Counted from the first letter of the stretch, positions 17,650 through 26,334 are shown. The stretch: DNA of 64,000 nt from UBA2336 sp031395485 (GCA_031395485.1 JANNUS010000006.1:310001-374000), one strand, 5' to 3'. Made by a program: numbers and translations. Notes: generated from the letters alone by a model not told the origin.

Positions 17650-17721
17650 TCTTGAGGCCTTAGTCTTTAGTCCTGAGACTTGTGGCCACATTCAAAACTC
17701 AGGACTATTTACTCAAGACTA
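17647..17721. repeat. Nested inverted repeat of the AGTCTTA family starting at the gldD stop
   Basis: Outer arms TAGTCTTGAG (17647-17656) and CTCAAGACTA (17712-17721); inner arms TAGTCCTGAG (17668-17677) and CTCAGGACTA (17698-17707). Both are perfect 10-bp pairs, so the RNA could form a long hairpin. It lies between gldD and the aminotransferase start at 17734 and has no T run, so it is not a classical terminator. Confidence 0.85.
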
Positions 17722-17733
17722 ACGACTAATTGC

Positions 17734-18885
17734 ATGCTAACCTCAAAACGCGCTCAGTTTACAATCCCCCCACAAGTCACATACCTCAATTGTGCCTATA
17801 TGTCTCCACTATTAAAAGTCGTGGAAAAGGCTGGTTTAAAAGCTTTGCGAAGTAAAAGAAACCCAACACAAATTTCTCCTCAGGATTTTTATACCGACAC
17901 TGAATTCTTGCGCACTGAATTTGCCAAACTAATTGATGCGAAAAACTCAAAACGGATTGTTACAATTCCTTCGGTATCATATGGTATGGCGACTGTTGCT
18001 AAAAACATTAACATCAAAAAAGAGCAACACATCATCGTGGCAAACGAGCAATTTCCAAGTAATTATTATCCATGGAAATCAATATGTGAAGAAACCGGGG
18101 CTTCAATAAAAAGCATCTCTGCCCCCGATGATTTCTTAAATCGCGGAAAGCGTTGGAACGAAAGAATTCTGGAGGCCATCAATCAATCCACACGTGCCGT
18201 TGCAATCGGCAATGTACATTGGGCTGATGGAACACGTTTTGATTTAGAGGCCATCCGCAAGCGAACAACTGAAGTAGGAGCGTTACTGATTATTGATGGT
18301 ACTCAGTCGGTGGGTGCGATGCCATTTGATGTTGAAAGGATTAAACCCGATGCCTTGGTTTGCGCTGGCTATAAATGGTTGCTGGGCCCTTATTCGACAG
18401 GACTAGCTTATTACGGAGAGTATTTTGATAACGGTAAGCCAATCGAAGAAAGCTGGATAAATCGTCTGTACAGCGAAGATTTCGCAAGCTTGGTTAACTA
18501 TCAGTCATCCTATCAACCTGGCATGTTGCGATACGAAGTGGGTGAGCACAGCAATTTTAATTTGATTCCGATGTTGCTAAAGTCTGTTCAACAAATTAAC
18601 AAGTGGGGTGTAGCGCGCATTCAAGAATATTGTAAAACGATTAGTGCTGATAGCATTCCGCGATTAAGAGAAAAAGGGTTCATGATTGAGGATGATGCGT
18701 GGAGAGGTTCACATCTATTCGGTATTCGACTACCACAAGGGATGGAGCTTCGTAAAGTAAAAGATTCATTGTTAAAACATAAAGTGTATGTTTCATATCG
18801 CGGTGATGCAATTCGGGTTGCCCCAAATGTCTATAACACGGAAAAGGATTTTCAAAAGCTTGTAAAAGTTCTTACGCGTATCTAA
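17734..18885 (+). CDS. PLP-dependent aminotransferase class V (cysteine desulfurase/isopenicillin epimerase-like)
   Basis: 383 residues from the ATG at 17734 (MLTSKRAQFTIPPQVTYLNC); upstream codons fall in the repeat and are rejected as coding. The fold-type I pattern is clear: TYLNCAYMSPL opening, WADGTRFDLEAIRKR, LLIIDGTQSVGAMPFD (Asp that contacts the PLP ring), and the Schiff-base Lys in CAGYKWLLGPYSTG. Members include desulfurases, kynureninases and epimerases. It lacks the conserved cysteine loop expected of a desulfurase near the C-terminus, so substrate is open. Confidence 0.88.
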   Translation: MLTSKRAQFTIPPQVTYLNCAYMSPLLKVVEKAGLKALRSKRNPTQISPQDFYTDTEFLRTEFAKLIDAKNSKRIVTIPSVSYGMATVAKNINIKKEQHIIVANEQFPSNYYPWKSICEETGASIKSISAPDDFLNRGKRWNERILEAINQSTRAVAIGNVHWADGTRFDLEAIRKRTTEVGALLIIDGTQSVGAMPFDVERIKPDALVCAGYKWLLGPYSTGLAYYGEYFDNGKPIEESWINRLYSEDFASLVNYQSSYQPGMLRYEVGEHSNFNLIPMLLKSVQQINKWGVARIQEYCKTISADSIPRLREKGFMIEDDAWRGSHLFGIRLPQGMELRKVKDSLLKHKVYVSYRGDAIRVAPNVYNTEKDFQKLVKVLTRI

Positions 18886-18982
18886 TGACCTAAAATACTT
18901 GAAGACATTACCGCTAGCATAAAAAACACTTAGTCATTCTAGTTGAAGATTATCTTTATAAATCAATTAAAAGTTTACCGAT

Positions 18983-19630
18983 ATGCGAGGTGTTCTTATC
19001 GTAATCTTCTTGTTAGCAGGCTTAACAAGTTTAAGCCAGAGCTACACATTTGTTTTCCTGAACAACAAGCCTGACAAGCAAGTCATCACAGCAGAAGAGA
19101 GTAAAAAAATTATGGAGGGCCATATGGCCAACATCAACCGTTTGGCTCAAGAAGGTAAACTTATCACCGCTGGCCCCTTTGAGGGAGGCGGAGGCATCTT
19201 TATTTTCAATACAACTTCGGTTGATGAAGTAAATACTTGGCTCAGTACCGATCCGGGAGTCCGGGCCAATCGCTGGAACGTTGAAGTTCTACCGTATCAT
19301 CCCCGAACAGGTGGAGTGTGTGCCGTTGGTGAGCATTATGAAATGACAACCTATCATTTTATTCGGTTTATTGCCCAAGTGACAAAATCAACAACTGGCA
19401 ATTACCCCGATATACTAAATCGCCATGATGAATATATCAAAGAACAATTTTCAAGAACAGGCAATGTAGTTACAGAAGGAATTTTTGGTACGTACGATGG
19501 TGGTATTCTGGTTTTAAAAGGAGCATTAGAAAAAGAAATTATTGAAGCAGACCCCGGTGTACAAGAGGCGCTGTTACAATTCGAAATAAAAAAATTGCAC
19601 GTAGCAAGGGGCTCTTTCTGCGAGGAATAA
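18983..19630 (+). CDS. Exported protein with two YciI-like domains
   Basis: 215 residues with a signal peptide ending at SLSQ. Two YciI/YCII-type halves follow: about 22-105 (MEGHMANINRLAQEGKLITA, then STDPGVRA) and about 125-207 (LNRHDEYIKEQFSRTGNVVT, then EADPGVQEA). Both keep the His near the helix start and the DPGV turn. YciI domains are small ferredoxin-like dimers, usually cytoplasmic; here the two units are fused, mimicking the dimer, and exported. Function not known. Confidence 0.78.
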   Translation: MRGVLIVIFLLAGLTSLSQSYTFVFLNNKPDKQVITAEESKKIMEGHMANINRLAQEGKLITAGPFEGGGGIFIFNTTSVDEVNTWLSTDPGVRANRWNVEVLPYHPRTGGVCAVGEHYEMTTYHFIRFIAQVTKSTTGNYPDILNRHDEYIKEQFSRTGNVVTEGIFGTYDGGILVLKGALEKEIIEADPGVQEALLQFEIKKLHVARGSFCEE

Positions 19631-19681
19631 ATCAGGAGTGGAAGAACGGGATAATTTTTGCATCTTGCGCCCCGAACAAAA

Positions 19682-19698
19682 AAACCGCTTCTGCGGTT
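19682..19698. other. Short hairpin in the leader of the 72-aa gene
   Basis: AACCGC-TTCT-GCGGTT, a perfect 6-bp stem, preceded by a run of A. On the minus strand it would read as a terminator with a T run; on the plus strand it lies 16 bases before the next start codon. Its role is uncertain. Confidence 0.4.
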
Positions 19699-19714
19699 AC
19701 AATTAAAAAACACT

Positions 19715-19933
19715 ATGGGAAGACCTCCAACACTGCCACTCAAGAAAAAAGACGGCTGGTACCTCGAAATTCGCAATAAAGGCGCAAAATCAGGTACTGT
19801 TCTAATCCGTGATACCGAAGATGCCATGAATTTGGCCGGCCGGTTATATCAAAACACAAAAGATGTTATTCTTTTAGGCGAGCACCGCAATGGAAAACGC
19901 GTAGATGATATAAAAAAGAAGAAAAAGGCCTAG
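19715..19933 (+). CDS. Small lysine-rich conserved-looking protein (72 aa)
   Basis: Start chosen at the ATG at 19715 (MGRPPTLPLKKKDGWYLEIR); earlier codons cover the hairpin. The sequence continues with GAKSGTVLIRDTEDAMNLAGR and ends in a poly-Lys tail (DDIKKKKKA). It is basic, soluble, with no cysteines. I do not recognise a named family. The TAG stop (19931-19933) begins a copy of the AGTCTTA-type repeat, and a strong bidirectional terminator follows. Confidence 0.7.
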   Translation: MGRPPTLPLKKKDGWYLEIRNKGAKSGTVLIRDTEDAMNLAGRLYQNTKDVILLGEHRNGKRVDDIKKKKKA

Positions 19934-19955
19934 ACCTTAGTATTAAAGATCTTGA
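19931..19955. repeat. AGTCTTA-family repeat copy at a stop codon
   Basis: Reads TAGACCTTAGTATTAAAG and on to CTTGA; it closely resembles the minus-strand reading of the copy at 37232-37264 (TAGACCTAAGATTTAAGACT). The first three bases are the stop codon of the upstream gene. Confidence 0.6.
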
Positions 19956-19957
19956 AC

Positions 19958-20008
19958 TGTCAGGCCACGTTTCTTTCAGAAACACGTTTAGCCTGACACT
20001 TTTTTTTG
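19958..20008. terminator. Bidirectional terminator between the 72-aa gene and ispH
   Basis: Outer stem TGTCAGGC (19958-19965) / GCCTGACA (19991-19998), extended by the inner pairing CGTTTCT / AGAAACACG, then a run of eight or more T. It separates two convergent genes. Confidence 0.9.
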
Positions 20009-20010
20009 TT

Positions 20011-21237
20011 CTATTTGAACTCACCCAAAAGTTTCTCCACAGACTTCGCCTCCCCATAGAAGTCAAGGATCTTCAGCATAACCCTGTCAACCAAAGTATC
20101 CGGGCAGGAGGCGCCACTCGTCAATACAATGTTTACCGGATTTTTAGTAGGGAGGAAATCATGCGAAGTGCGTTTTTCCTTTTTGTGATAATCAAAATGA
20201 TGAATTTCTCTATTTGATATTATCTCAGAATCTGAATTGATAAAATAGGTTGGAAATTTTCGTTCACAAAGCTCAACAATGTGAGAAGTATTCGAACTGT
20301 TATAACCTCCAACCACAATCGCCAGGTCGGCATCGGTTTCCAATAGTTGATAAGTCGAATCTTGATTATCGTTTGTGGCATAACATAACGTGTCACGCGT
20401 ATCGGCAAAATGATCTTTCAGATTTTCGTTTCCGTATTGTTGAATCATCAATTGTTTGAAGTAGTCGGCAATGGCCTGCGTTTCGGTAGCCAGCATCGTG
20501 GTTTGGTTCACCACGCCAATGCGTTGCAATTGTTTTGAAGGATCAAATCCTTCCGAAAACCGCCACGCAAATTCTTCGTAAAATTCTTCTTTGCTTTTTC
20601 TTCCAAAGATGTATTCACCTAATTGGTGCGCTTCATCCATGTCGCTTACAATCACGGATGGCCCACTACTTGCACTGTGCGAAAAGGTAGCACGGGTTTC
20701 TTCATGCCGGGGTTTTCCATGAATAATAATGGTATGCTCATCTTTCCCCAGCTTTTCTGCGCGATTCCAAACTTTTTCAACAAACGGACAGGTCGTATTA
20801 TACTTTTGAACTTCTACACCTCTGTCAAGAAGTAGATTTTCGATTTCAAGGGTTGTTCCAAACGCTGGAACAATAACTACATCATTTTTACTTATTTGAT
20901 CCCACGGAATAAATTGAGTCCCGTCTGTATCGAGAACAAATTGAATGCCCCTGCTTTGTAAATCATTATTTACTTCCTGATTGTGGATCATTTGACTAAG
21001 AAGAAAAACGCGCTTATCTGGATTTTCTTCCACTGCTCTATAGCTAATCTCAATAGCGTTCTCTACTCCATAGCAAAAACCAAAATGACGAGCGATGAAA
21101 AATTTAACAGGGCCAAAGTCAAGCACGGTGGGAGAAAAATCCTGCTTACGCAAATCTTTTACTCTACGCGATTCTTTTATTCTTCCGGTGATAGATGACC
21201 GGTAATACGCAGGAATTTCAAATTTTTTGATAGCAAT
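20011..21237 (-). CDS. ispH: 4-hydroxy-3-methylbut-2-enyl diphosphate reductase (IspH, long form)
   Basis: Last enzyme of the MEP isoprenoid pathway, an iron-sulphur protein. The cluster cysteines are in HFGFCYGVENA, NTTCPFV and SGASCPDTLV; HEETRAT and VNQTTMLATET are also typical. From the TTG at 21153 it would be 380 residues, but the frame stays open upstream and encodes KKFEIPAYYRSSITGRIKES, which matches my recollection of the N-terminus of the long (about 400-residue) IspH type. The only plausible start before the in-frame TAA at 21244-21246 is ATT at 21237 (giving 408 residues) or ATC at 21231. No ATG or GTG is available. Function secure; start uncertain. Confidence 0.93.
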   Translation of the reverse strand: MAIKKFEIPAYYRSSITGRIKESRRVKDLRKQDFSPTVLDFGPVKFFIARHFGFCYGVENAIEISYRAVEENPDKRVFLLSQMIHNQEVNNDLQSRGIQFVLDTDGTQFIPWDQISKNDVVIVPAFGTTLEIENLLLDRGVEVQKYNTTCPFVEKVWNRAEKLGKDEHTIIIHGKPRHEETRATFSHSASSGPSVIVSDMDEAHQLGEYIFGRKSKEEFYEEFAWRFSEGFDPSKQLQRIGVVNQTTMLATETQAIADYFKQLMIQQYGNENLKDHFADTRDTLCYATNDNQDSTYQLLETDADLAIVVGGYNSSNTSHIVELCERKFPTYFINSDSEIISNREIHHFDYHKKEKRTSHDFLPTKNPVNIVLTSGASCPDTLVDRVMLKILDFYGEAKSVEKLLGEFK

Positions 21238-21290
21238 ATTCTTTTAACTGACTAACCGTAAAGTTAACAGAAATGTTTGGAGGGATGTAT

Positions 21291-21328
21291 CAAAAAAAAA
21301 GGAAAGGCACTCACGATCGCGTGCCTTT
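21291..21328 (-). terminator. Terminator of the htrA transcript
   Basis: Read on the minus strand: stem AAAGGCAC / GTGCCTTT (21321-21328 and 21303-21310), loop of 10, then CC and a run of eight T (21300-21291). It lies just after the 59-aa gene, 54 bases upstream of ispH on the same strand. Confidence 0.88.
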
Positions 21329-21335
21329 ATTGTAT

Positions 21336-21515
21336 TTATGCTGCCTTCGACAGCTTATCTTCTTTCACCTGTTTTTTACGAACCTCTCTTGATACGATGT
21401 CGAAGGTCATAACCTCAACTACATTTTGCTTGATGTACTTCAATACCTCCATCACCTTTCCATCAATTTTACTTCTCACTCGCTCTCCTCTTTTAAACAA
21501 TCTTCTCATTCGCAT
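21336..21515 (-). CDS. 59-residue basic SH3-like small protein
   Basis: ATG at 21515, TAA at 21336-21338; 59 residues beginning MRMRRLFKRGERVRSKIDG. The pattern 'GERVRSK-DGKVMEVL ... VVEVMTFD ... VRKKQVKEDKLSKA' is like the small SH3-like barrel proteins of the YodC/DUF2158 type, which open with GDVV-LKSGG and end with F-E-L. That comparison is from memory. It starts 18 bases after the htrA stop and before a terminator, so it is the last gene of the htrA transcript. Confidence 0.72.
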   Translation of the reverse strand: MRMRRLFKRGERVRSKIDGKVMEVLKYIKQNVVEVMTFDIVSREVRKKQVKEDKLSKAA

Positions 21516-21533
21516 ATGTCCATTGATTTGTTT

Positions 21534-23003
21534 TTACATTCTGAATGCATAGTTAAATTCTCTCGCAAAGTCCTCATATGTGCCCGTTAAGATAATCAAA
21601 TCTCCGACTTTCTTACTCGCCAATAACTCGTTGAATTCTTTTACTGATTTAACTGCCCTATCATTTATTTTCGTGATGATGAAGCCTTCACGTATATCGG
21701 TATAACGCGCTAATTTACCACTACCCAGTGCTTTCACTTTTACTCCACCTTCAAGATCCATGCTCTTGAGTTCTTTGGGCGCAAGATTTTCTAATTCAAT
21801 TCCGAGCGCAGCATACCCTTTCTTTTCCTCACGTTTTACGGTTGTTACTTCTCCATCACGTGTTTTAAGTACAACGGGATATATAATTTCTTTGCCTTTG
21901 CGGTTCACGGTTATCATTAGCTTATCACCCGGACGATGACGGCCAACATGTTCAATCAGTGCGGTACTTGAGTTGATGTGTGTTTCATCAATTTTAACAA
22001 CTACATCACCTTCCTTAATCCCTGCATCTTTCGCGGCACTCTTGCCATTCTCTGCAAAGCCAGAAACATACGCTCCTTCATTCACTTCAAGTGATTGATC
22101 TTTTACTAATTGACTTGTTACACTTCCAACATGAACACCGAGCCAACCACGCTGTACAACTCCGTATTTGATCAGGTCTTCAACAATCTTATTCACAATA
22201 TTGGAAGGAACCGCGAAACCATAACCAGAGTATGAACCGGTCGGGCTTGCGATGGCTGTATTTATTCCCAATAATCCTCCACTCATGTTTACCAACGCCC
22301 CTCCACTATTACCCGGATTAATTGCTGCATCCGTTTGTATGAACGACTCAATTGCAGTGTTGCCCTCTGCCGTGTTGCCATTAATAATATTAATGTTTCT
22401 TCCCTTTGCGCTGATAATACCAGCGGTGACAGTAGAATTTAAATTAAAAGGATTGCCGACCGCTAACACCCACTCGCCAACGCGCGATTGATCTGAGTCT
22501 ACAAAAGATAAATACTTCAATCCCGTAAGGTTTATTTTTATTAAGGCAAGATCGGTGTCAGGATCGGTGCCAATTACCTCTGCTTTAAATGATCGGTTAT
22601 CACTTAACGTGACCTCTACAATTTCTGCATCCTGAACAACATGATTATTTGTTACGATGTAACCGCTCTCGTTAATGATTACGCCTGATCCACTGCTTTG
22701 ACTTGGCCCTTGCTGATAACGTGGCCCAAAGAAGTCTCGAAGTGGGTCAATACCTTGATCTTGTGCCCGCCCACTTTGGGTAGACTTAATATGTACAACG
22801 GCTGGGGTAACTTGTGCAGCAACGGCTGTAAAATCCAGTGGAATTGTTGTGCCGCTTTCATCTGTAGTATACGACACTTGCGAAACGGGTGCTTGCATTG
22901 CGTACGTCAGTTTTACAGCATCCTTTTTAAAAAATTCAACCACACCAATGGTGCAAAGGCTTCCCAATATGGCAGCCAGAAATAATGTTCCGAATCGTTT
23001 CAT
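21534..23003 (-). CDS. degP: Do/DegP-type periplasmic serine protease with two PDZ domains
   Basis: 489 residues from the ATG at 23003 (MKRFGTLFLAAILGSLC); an ATG three codons earlier is also possible. A signal anchor or signal peptide leads to a trypsin-like domain with triad His121 (TNNHVV), Asp151 (PDTDLAL) and Ser233 (GNSGGAL). PDZ1 is at about 285-375 (RGWLGVHVGSV, GIKEGDVVVKIDETHINS) and PDZ2 at about 395-480 (LGIELENLAPKELKSMD, EGFIITKINDRAVKSV). It degrades misfolded envelope proteins. A 225-base spacer upstream may hold a stress promoter; none is certain. Confidence 0.96.
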   Translation of the reverse strand: MKRFGTLFLAAILGSLCTIGVVEFFKKDAVKLTYAMQAPVSQVSYTTDESGTTIPLDFTAVAAQVTPAVVHIKSTQSGRAQDQGIDPLRDFFGPRYQQGPSQSSGSGVIINESGYIVTNNHVVQDAEIVEVTLSDNRSFKAEVIGTDPDTDLALIKINLTGLKYLSFVDSDQSRVGEWVLAVGNPFNLNSTVTAGIISAKGRNINIINGNTAEGNTAIESFIQTDAAINPGNSGGALVNMSGGLLGINTAIASPTGSYSGYGFAVPSNIVNKIVEDLIKYGVVQRGWLGVHVGSVTSQLVKDQSLEVNEGAYVSGFAENGKSAAKDAGIKEGDVVVKIDETHINSSTALIEHVGRHRPGDKLMITVNRKGKEIIYPVVLKTRDGEVTTVKREEKKGYAALGIELENLAPKELKSMDLEGGVKVKALGSGKLARYTDIREGFIITKINDRAVKSVKEFNELLASKKVGDLIILTGTYEDFAREFNYAFRM

Positions 23004-23291
23004 AAACAACATTGATTTTTAGATATAATCGTTAAGCAAAAAGATAGGCAGAAACACCTGAAAATGAATTTTTGTCAGGTTTTGCAAATTAAAGTATGTC
23101 TTTTTGATAGTCAACGCCAGCAAATCTCAAACGTAACCATAATACGAATTTAAGCGGGCTAAGGTTCGCCCTGATAACATACCCACCTTACGATATTTTT
23201 TAAAATCAATCCTCCCGTTCCTACCTCTACTCAACCATTGACATCTTTAGTGGGAGTTGAAAAGCGCCTTCCTTTTCTCGTACTTGTTGCC

Positions 23292-24476
23292 ATGATTAGC
23301 GGACAAGTGTTTCTTAAAAAAGGTCGCGAAATATCGCTTCAACGATTTCATCCGTGGGTATTCTCGGGGGCAATTGCCAACATACAGGGCACTGTAGTAG
23401 ATGGATGCTGGGTAAGTGTACTGAATTCGTCTGGCAAAATTTTAGGACACGGGCACTACCAAAATGGTTCAATCGCGGTACGGATGCTTAGCTTCAGCGA
23501 AAACATTCCTACCTGGGAAATTTTTCGTGAAAAAATAACAGCCGCTTATACCTTACGCTTAAACGTTGGATTGATTTCAACTGAAACTAATGCCTTTAGG
23601 CTGATCCATGGCGAGGGTGATGGGTTACCGGGTCTAATAATTGACTATTACAATGGCATTGCGGTGATGCAAGCACACTCGCTTGGCATGAATACCGATC
23701 GTGAGAAAATTGCGGAAGCACTTCACGTAGTTTTAAAAGAAAAACTTACTTCGGTTTATTACAAGAGTAAAACAACCTTACCGGGAAAGGTGCGCGATGA
23801 ACAAAACGATGGATATTTGTCAGGAATGAGCGGTGTACCGCATGTAATCCATGAACATGGAAATAAATTTTTTGTCGATTGGGAGGACGGCCAGAAGACA
23901 GGCTTCTTTTTAGACCAGCGCGAAAATCGAAAACTACTTGGAGAATTTTCTAAAGGGAAAAAGGTGCTCAATACGTTTTGCTATACCGGTGGTTTTTCTG
24001 TGTATGCATTAAAAGCAGGGGCTGAGTTTGTTCACTCAGTTGATGCTTCTGAAAAAGCCATTGATCTGACGCGAAAAAATTTAGCGCTCAATGGGTTTGA
24101 CGCCACCACCAATGCGTGCTACGCAGAGGATACCTTCGTGTTTCTAAAGGATAAAAAAGATGTCTACGATCTAATTATCCTTGATCCTCCGGCCTTTGCT
24201 AAGCATCGTGATGCAAGGCATCAGGCAATGAAAGGGTATCAACGCTTGAATAGCGAGGCGATGAAAGCCATAAAAAGCGGAGGTATTATTTTCACGTTCT
24301 CTTGCTCACAGGTAGTTGACAGACAACTCTTCTATGATACCGTTTCCTCCGCTGCCATTCTTGCGGGAAGAGATGTACGGGTGTTGCATCAACTTACGCA
24401 GCCTCCCGATCACCCGGTTTCTATGTTTCATCCAGAGGGAGAATACTTAAAAGGATTGGTGCTTTATATAAGTTAG
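23292..24476 (+). CDS. Class I SAM-dependent rRNA methyltransferase, RlmI-like
   Basis: 394 residues from the ATG at 23292 (MISGQVFLKKGREISLQRFH). The N-terminal PUA domain recognises RNA (HPWVFSGAIANIQG, HGHYQNGSIAVRML). The middle has LIHGEGDGLPGLIIDYYNG, and the Rossmann methyltransferase domain has VLNTFCYTGGFSVYALKAGA, DLIILDPPAFAKHR (catalytic DPPAF) and FTFSCSQVVDRQLF. This is the RlmI (23S rRNA m5C1962) layout. An in-frame ATG 54 bases upstream is less likely. Followed 40 bases on by the SDR pair. Confidence 0.93.
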   Translation: MISGQVFLKKGREISLQRFHPWVFSGAIANIQGTVVDGCWVSVLNSSGKILGHGHYQNGSIAVRMLSFSENIPTWEIFREKITAAYTLRLNVGLISTETNAFRLIHGEGDGLPGLIIDYYNGIAVMQAHSLGMNTDREKIAEALHVVLKEKLTSVYYKSKTTLPGKVRDEQNDGYLSGMSGVPHVIHEHGNKFFVDWEDGQKTGFFLDQRENRKLLGEFSKGKKVLNTFCYTGGFSVYALKAGAEFVHSVDASEKAIDLTRKNLALNGFDATTNACYAEDTFVFLKDKKDVYDLIILDPPAFAKHRDARHQAMKGYQRLNSEAMKAIKSGGIIFTFSCSQVVDRQLFYDTVSSAAILAGRDVRVLHQLTQPPDHPVSMFHPEGEYLKGLVLYIS

Positions 24477-24516
24477 TTCGCAGTAACTATCTTTGCGATC
24501 CAATTTTAGGATTCAA

Positions 24517-25506
24517 ATGAAAATTTTAGTTACAGGTGCCGATGGTTTGCTGGGAAGTAATTTAGTACGCGAGCTAATAAGTCGAGGGCATGCTATCCGT
24601 GCCTTTGTTCAACTTGGGCGTCAACAAAAAACGCTTGAAGGATTAACGCTTGAAAAATTTCGTGGCAATCTTTTAAATGCCGATGAGGTAATACAGGCGG
24701 GTGAAGGTTGTGATGCCGTTATCCATTGTGCGGCCAGCACCAGTGTGTGGCCGATTCGATCAGAAATTGTGAACAAAGTCAATATCGAGGGCACAAAAAA
24801 TATTATCAAGGCGGTTCAGCAAAATAAAATTCAACGAATGATTTATGTGGGTACGGCCAACTCATTTGGTTTCGGCTCTAAAGAAAATCCGGGTGTTGAG
24901 GGCAATCCATATAAATCTGCAACGTATGGTTTGGATTACATGGATTCTAAATACAAAGCCCAGCAAATAATTTTGAATGAAGTAAAAGAAAATTTACTGC
25001 CGGCTACTATTGTCAATCCAACATTTATGTTTGGTCCGTTCGATTCAAACCCAAGTTCAGGCGCGATGATTGTGGCGCTGTACAAAGGTAAAGTTCCGGG
25101 CTACACCAGCGGAGGAAGAAATTATATCTGTGCAAAAGATGCGTCTTTTGCAATTGCCAATGCTCTAATAAAAGGTCGTGTAGGAGAGTGCTATATTTTG
25201 GGAAATCAAAATCTTTCGTACAAAGAAGCCTTTGAAAAAATCGCCTCAACCATTGGGGTAAGGCCTCCTTCGATTTCCATTCCTTCTATTTTTGCAAAAC
25301 TTTATGGACGAATAGGTTCGTTTATGGGGACCTTGCGCGGAAATACACCTGCCATCAGTTATCCGCTTTCGCGAATTGCGTGTGACGAACATTATTTTTC
25401 ACCAGCAAAAGCAGTGCGTGAATTAGAGCTTCCACAAACTCCTATCGAAACAGGAATTAAAGAATGTTTTGAATGGTTGAAGGAGAATGATTATTTAAAA
25501 AACTAA
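24517..25506 (+). CDS. NAD-dependent epimerase/dehydratase (extended SDR, dihydroflavonol reductase-like)
   Basis: 329 residues from the ATG at 24517. Rossmann motif MKILVTGADGLLGSNLVREL (TGxxGxxG), then VIHCAASTSVWP, and the YxxxK catalytic pair in GLDYMDSKYKAQQI (Tyr and Lys). PTFMFGPFDSNPSSGAMI is typical of dihydroflavonol-4-reductase-like or NAD-dependent 3-beta-HSD-like extended SDRs. The substrate could be a sterol, hopanoid, polyketide or flavonoid-like alcohol. Nine bases separate it from the next SDR, so both are probably one functional unit. Confidence 0.88.
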   Translation: MKILVTGADGLLGSNLVRELISRGHAIRAFVQLGRQQKTLEGLTLEKFRGNLLNADEVIQAGEGCDAVIHCAASTSVWPIRSEIVNKVNIEGTKNIIKAVQQNKIQRMIYVGTANSFGFGSKENPGVEGNPYKSATYGLDYMDSKYKAQQIILNEVKENLLPATIVNPTFMFGPFDSNPSSGAMIVALYKGKVPGYTSGGRNYICAKDASFAIANALIKGRVGECYILGNQNLSYKEAFEKIASTIGVRPPSISIPSIFAKLYGRIGSFMGTLRGNTPAISYPLSRIACDEHYFSPAKAVRELELPQTPIETGIKECFEWLKENDYLKN

Positions 25507-25514
25507 ATTAAACC

Positions 25515-26327
25515 GTGTCATACTTCAAAAATAAAACAGCAATTGTCACCGGCTCCGGTATGGGCATTGGAAAAGCTATTGCGCTTGAGTTATGTAAAGC
25601 GGGAGCAAATGTTGTTCTGAACGGACGAAATGCTGAACGCTTAGAAAAAACGCATCAAGAGTTTTTACAAAAAGGATATAGTGTTGTGACTGTTTGCGCA
25701 GATGTTACGAAGAGCTTAGAGTGTGATGCTATTATCCAGAAAGCAATTGACACGTTTGGTGGCCTTGATATTCTTATCACCAATGCGGGCATCAGTATGC
25801 GCGAGCATTTTGAAAATCTTCAACCCGAAGTGTTTTCGCAAATCATCGAGAGTAATATTAACGGTTCCGCTTTTCCGGCATTAAAAGCTTTGCCTTATAT
25901 TAAAAAAGCAAAAGGCAATATTGTTTTCATTTCCAGCGCAGCAGGAATGATTGGTTTACCAACTGCATCAGCGTACAGCGCAGGAAAAATGGCGCTTACG
26001 GCATTAGCACAGTCGATGAAAATTGAATTAGCAAGCGCTGGTGTCCATATCGGAATTGTTCATGTTGGTTTTACAAAGAATGATAATGAGAAACGTGTGC
26101 TCAATGCAACAGGTGAACTTATTCCCGTTGCAACACGGCCAGCTTACTTGCAACAAACACAAGAGCAAGTTGCAAAGGCAGTTTTGACAACCATCCAAAA
26201 AAGAAGATTCAAAGTGATATTAACATTTGTGGGAAAATTAAATGCGTTTGCAGTTCGATTCTTTCCCGGTCTCGTAATCCGAATTGTTACTGCTTCTCAG
26301 AAGAAAATGGAGAGGTTGAACAAGTAA
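25515..26327 (+). CDS. Short-chain dehydrogenase/reductase (classical SDR)
   Basis: 270 residues from a GTG start at 25515. It has the classical SDR sequence signs: TAIVTGSGMGIGKAIALELC (TGxxxGxG), NAGISM, ISSAAGMIGLPTASAYSAGKM with the Ser-Tyr-Lys catalytic set. After the core, a C-terminal helix with basic residues (RFKVILTFVGKLNAFAVRFF, KKMERLNK) may bind membranes. Reductase or dehydrogenase using NAD(P)H; substrate unknown. Directly downstream of the extended SDR, convergent with the M20 amidohydrolase with only 7 bases between stops. Confidence 0.9.
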   Translation: MSYFKNKTAIVTGSGMGIGKAIALELCKAGANVVLNGRNAERLEKTHQEFLQKGYSVVTVCADVTKSLECDAIIQKAIDTFGGLDILITNAGISMREHFENLQPEVFSQIIESNINGSAFPALKALPYIKKAKGNIVFISSAAGMIGLPTASAYSAGKMALTALAQSMKIELASAGVHIGIVHVGFTKNDNEKRVLNATGELIPVATRPAYLQQTQEQVAKAVLTTIQKRRFKVILTFVGKLNAFAVRFFPGLVIRIVTASQKKMERLNK

Positions 26328-26334
26328 AAAAACA

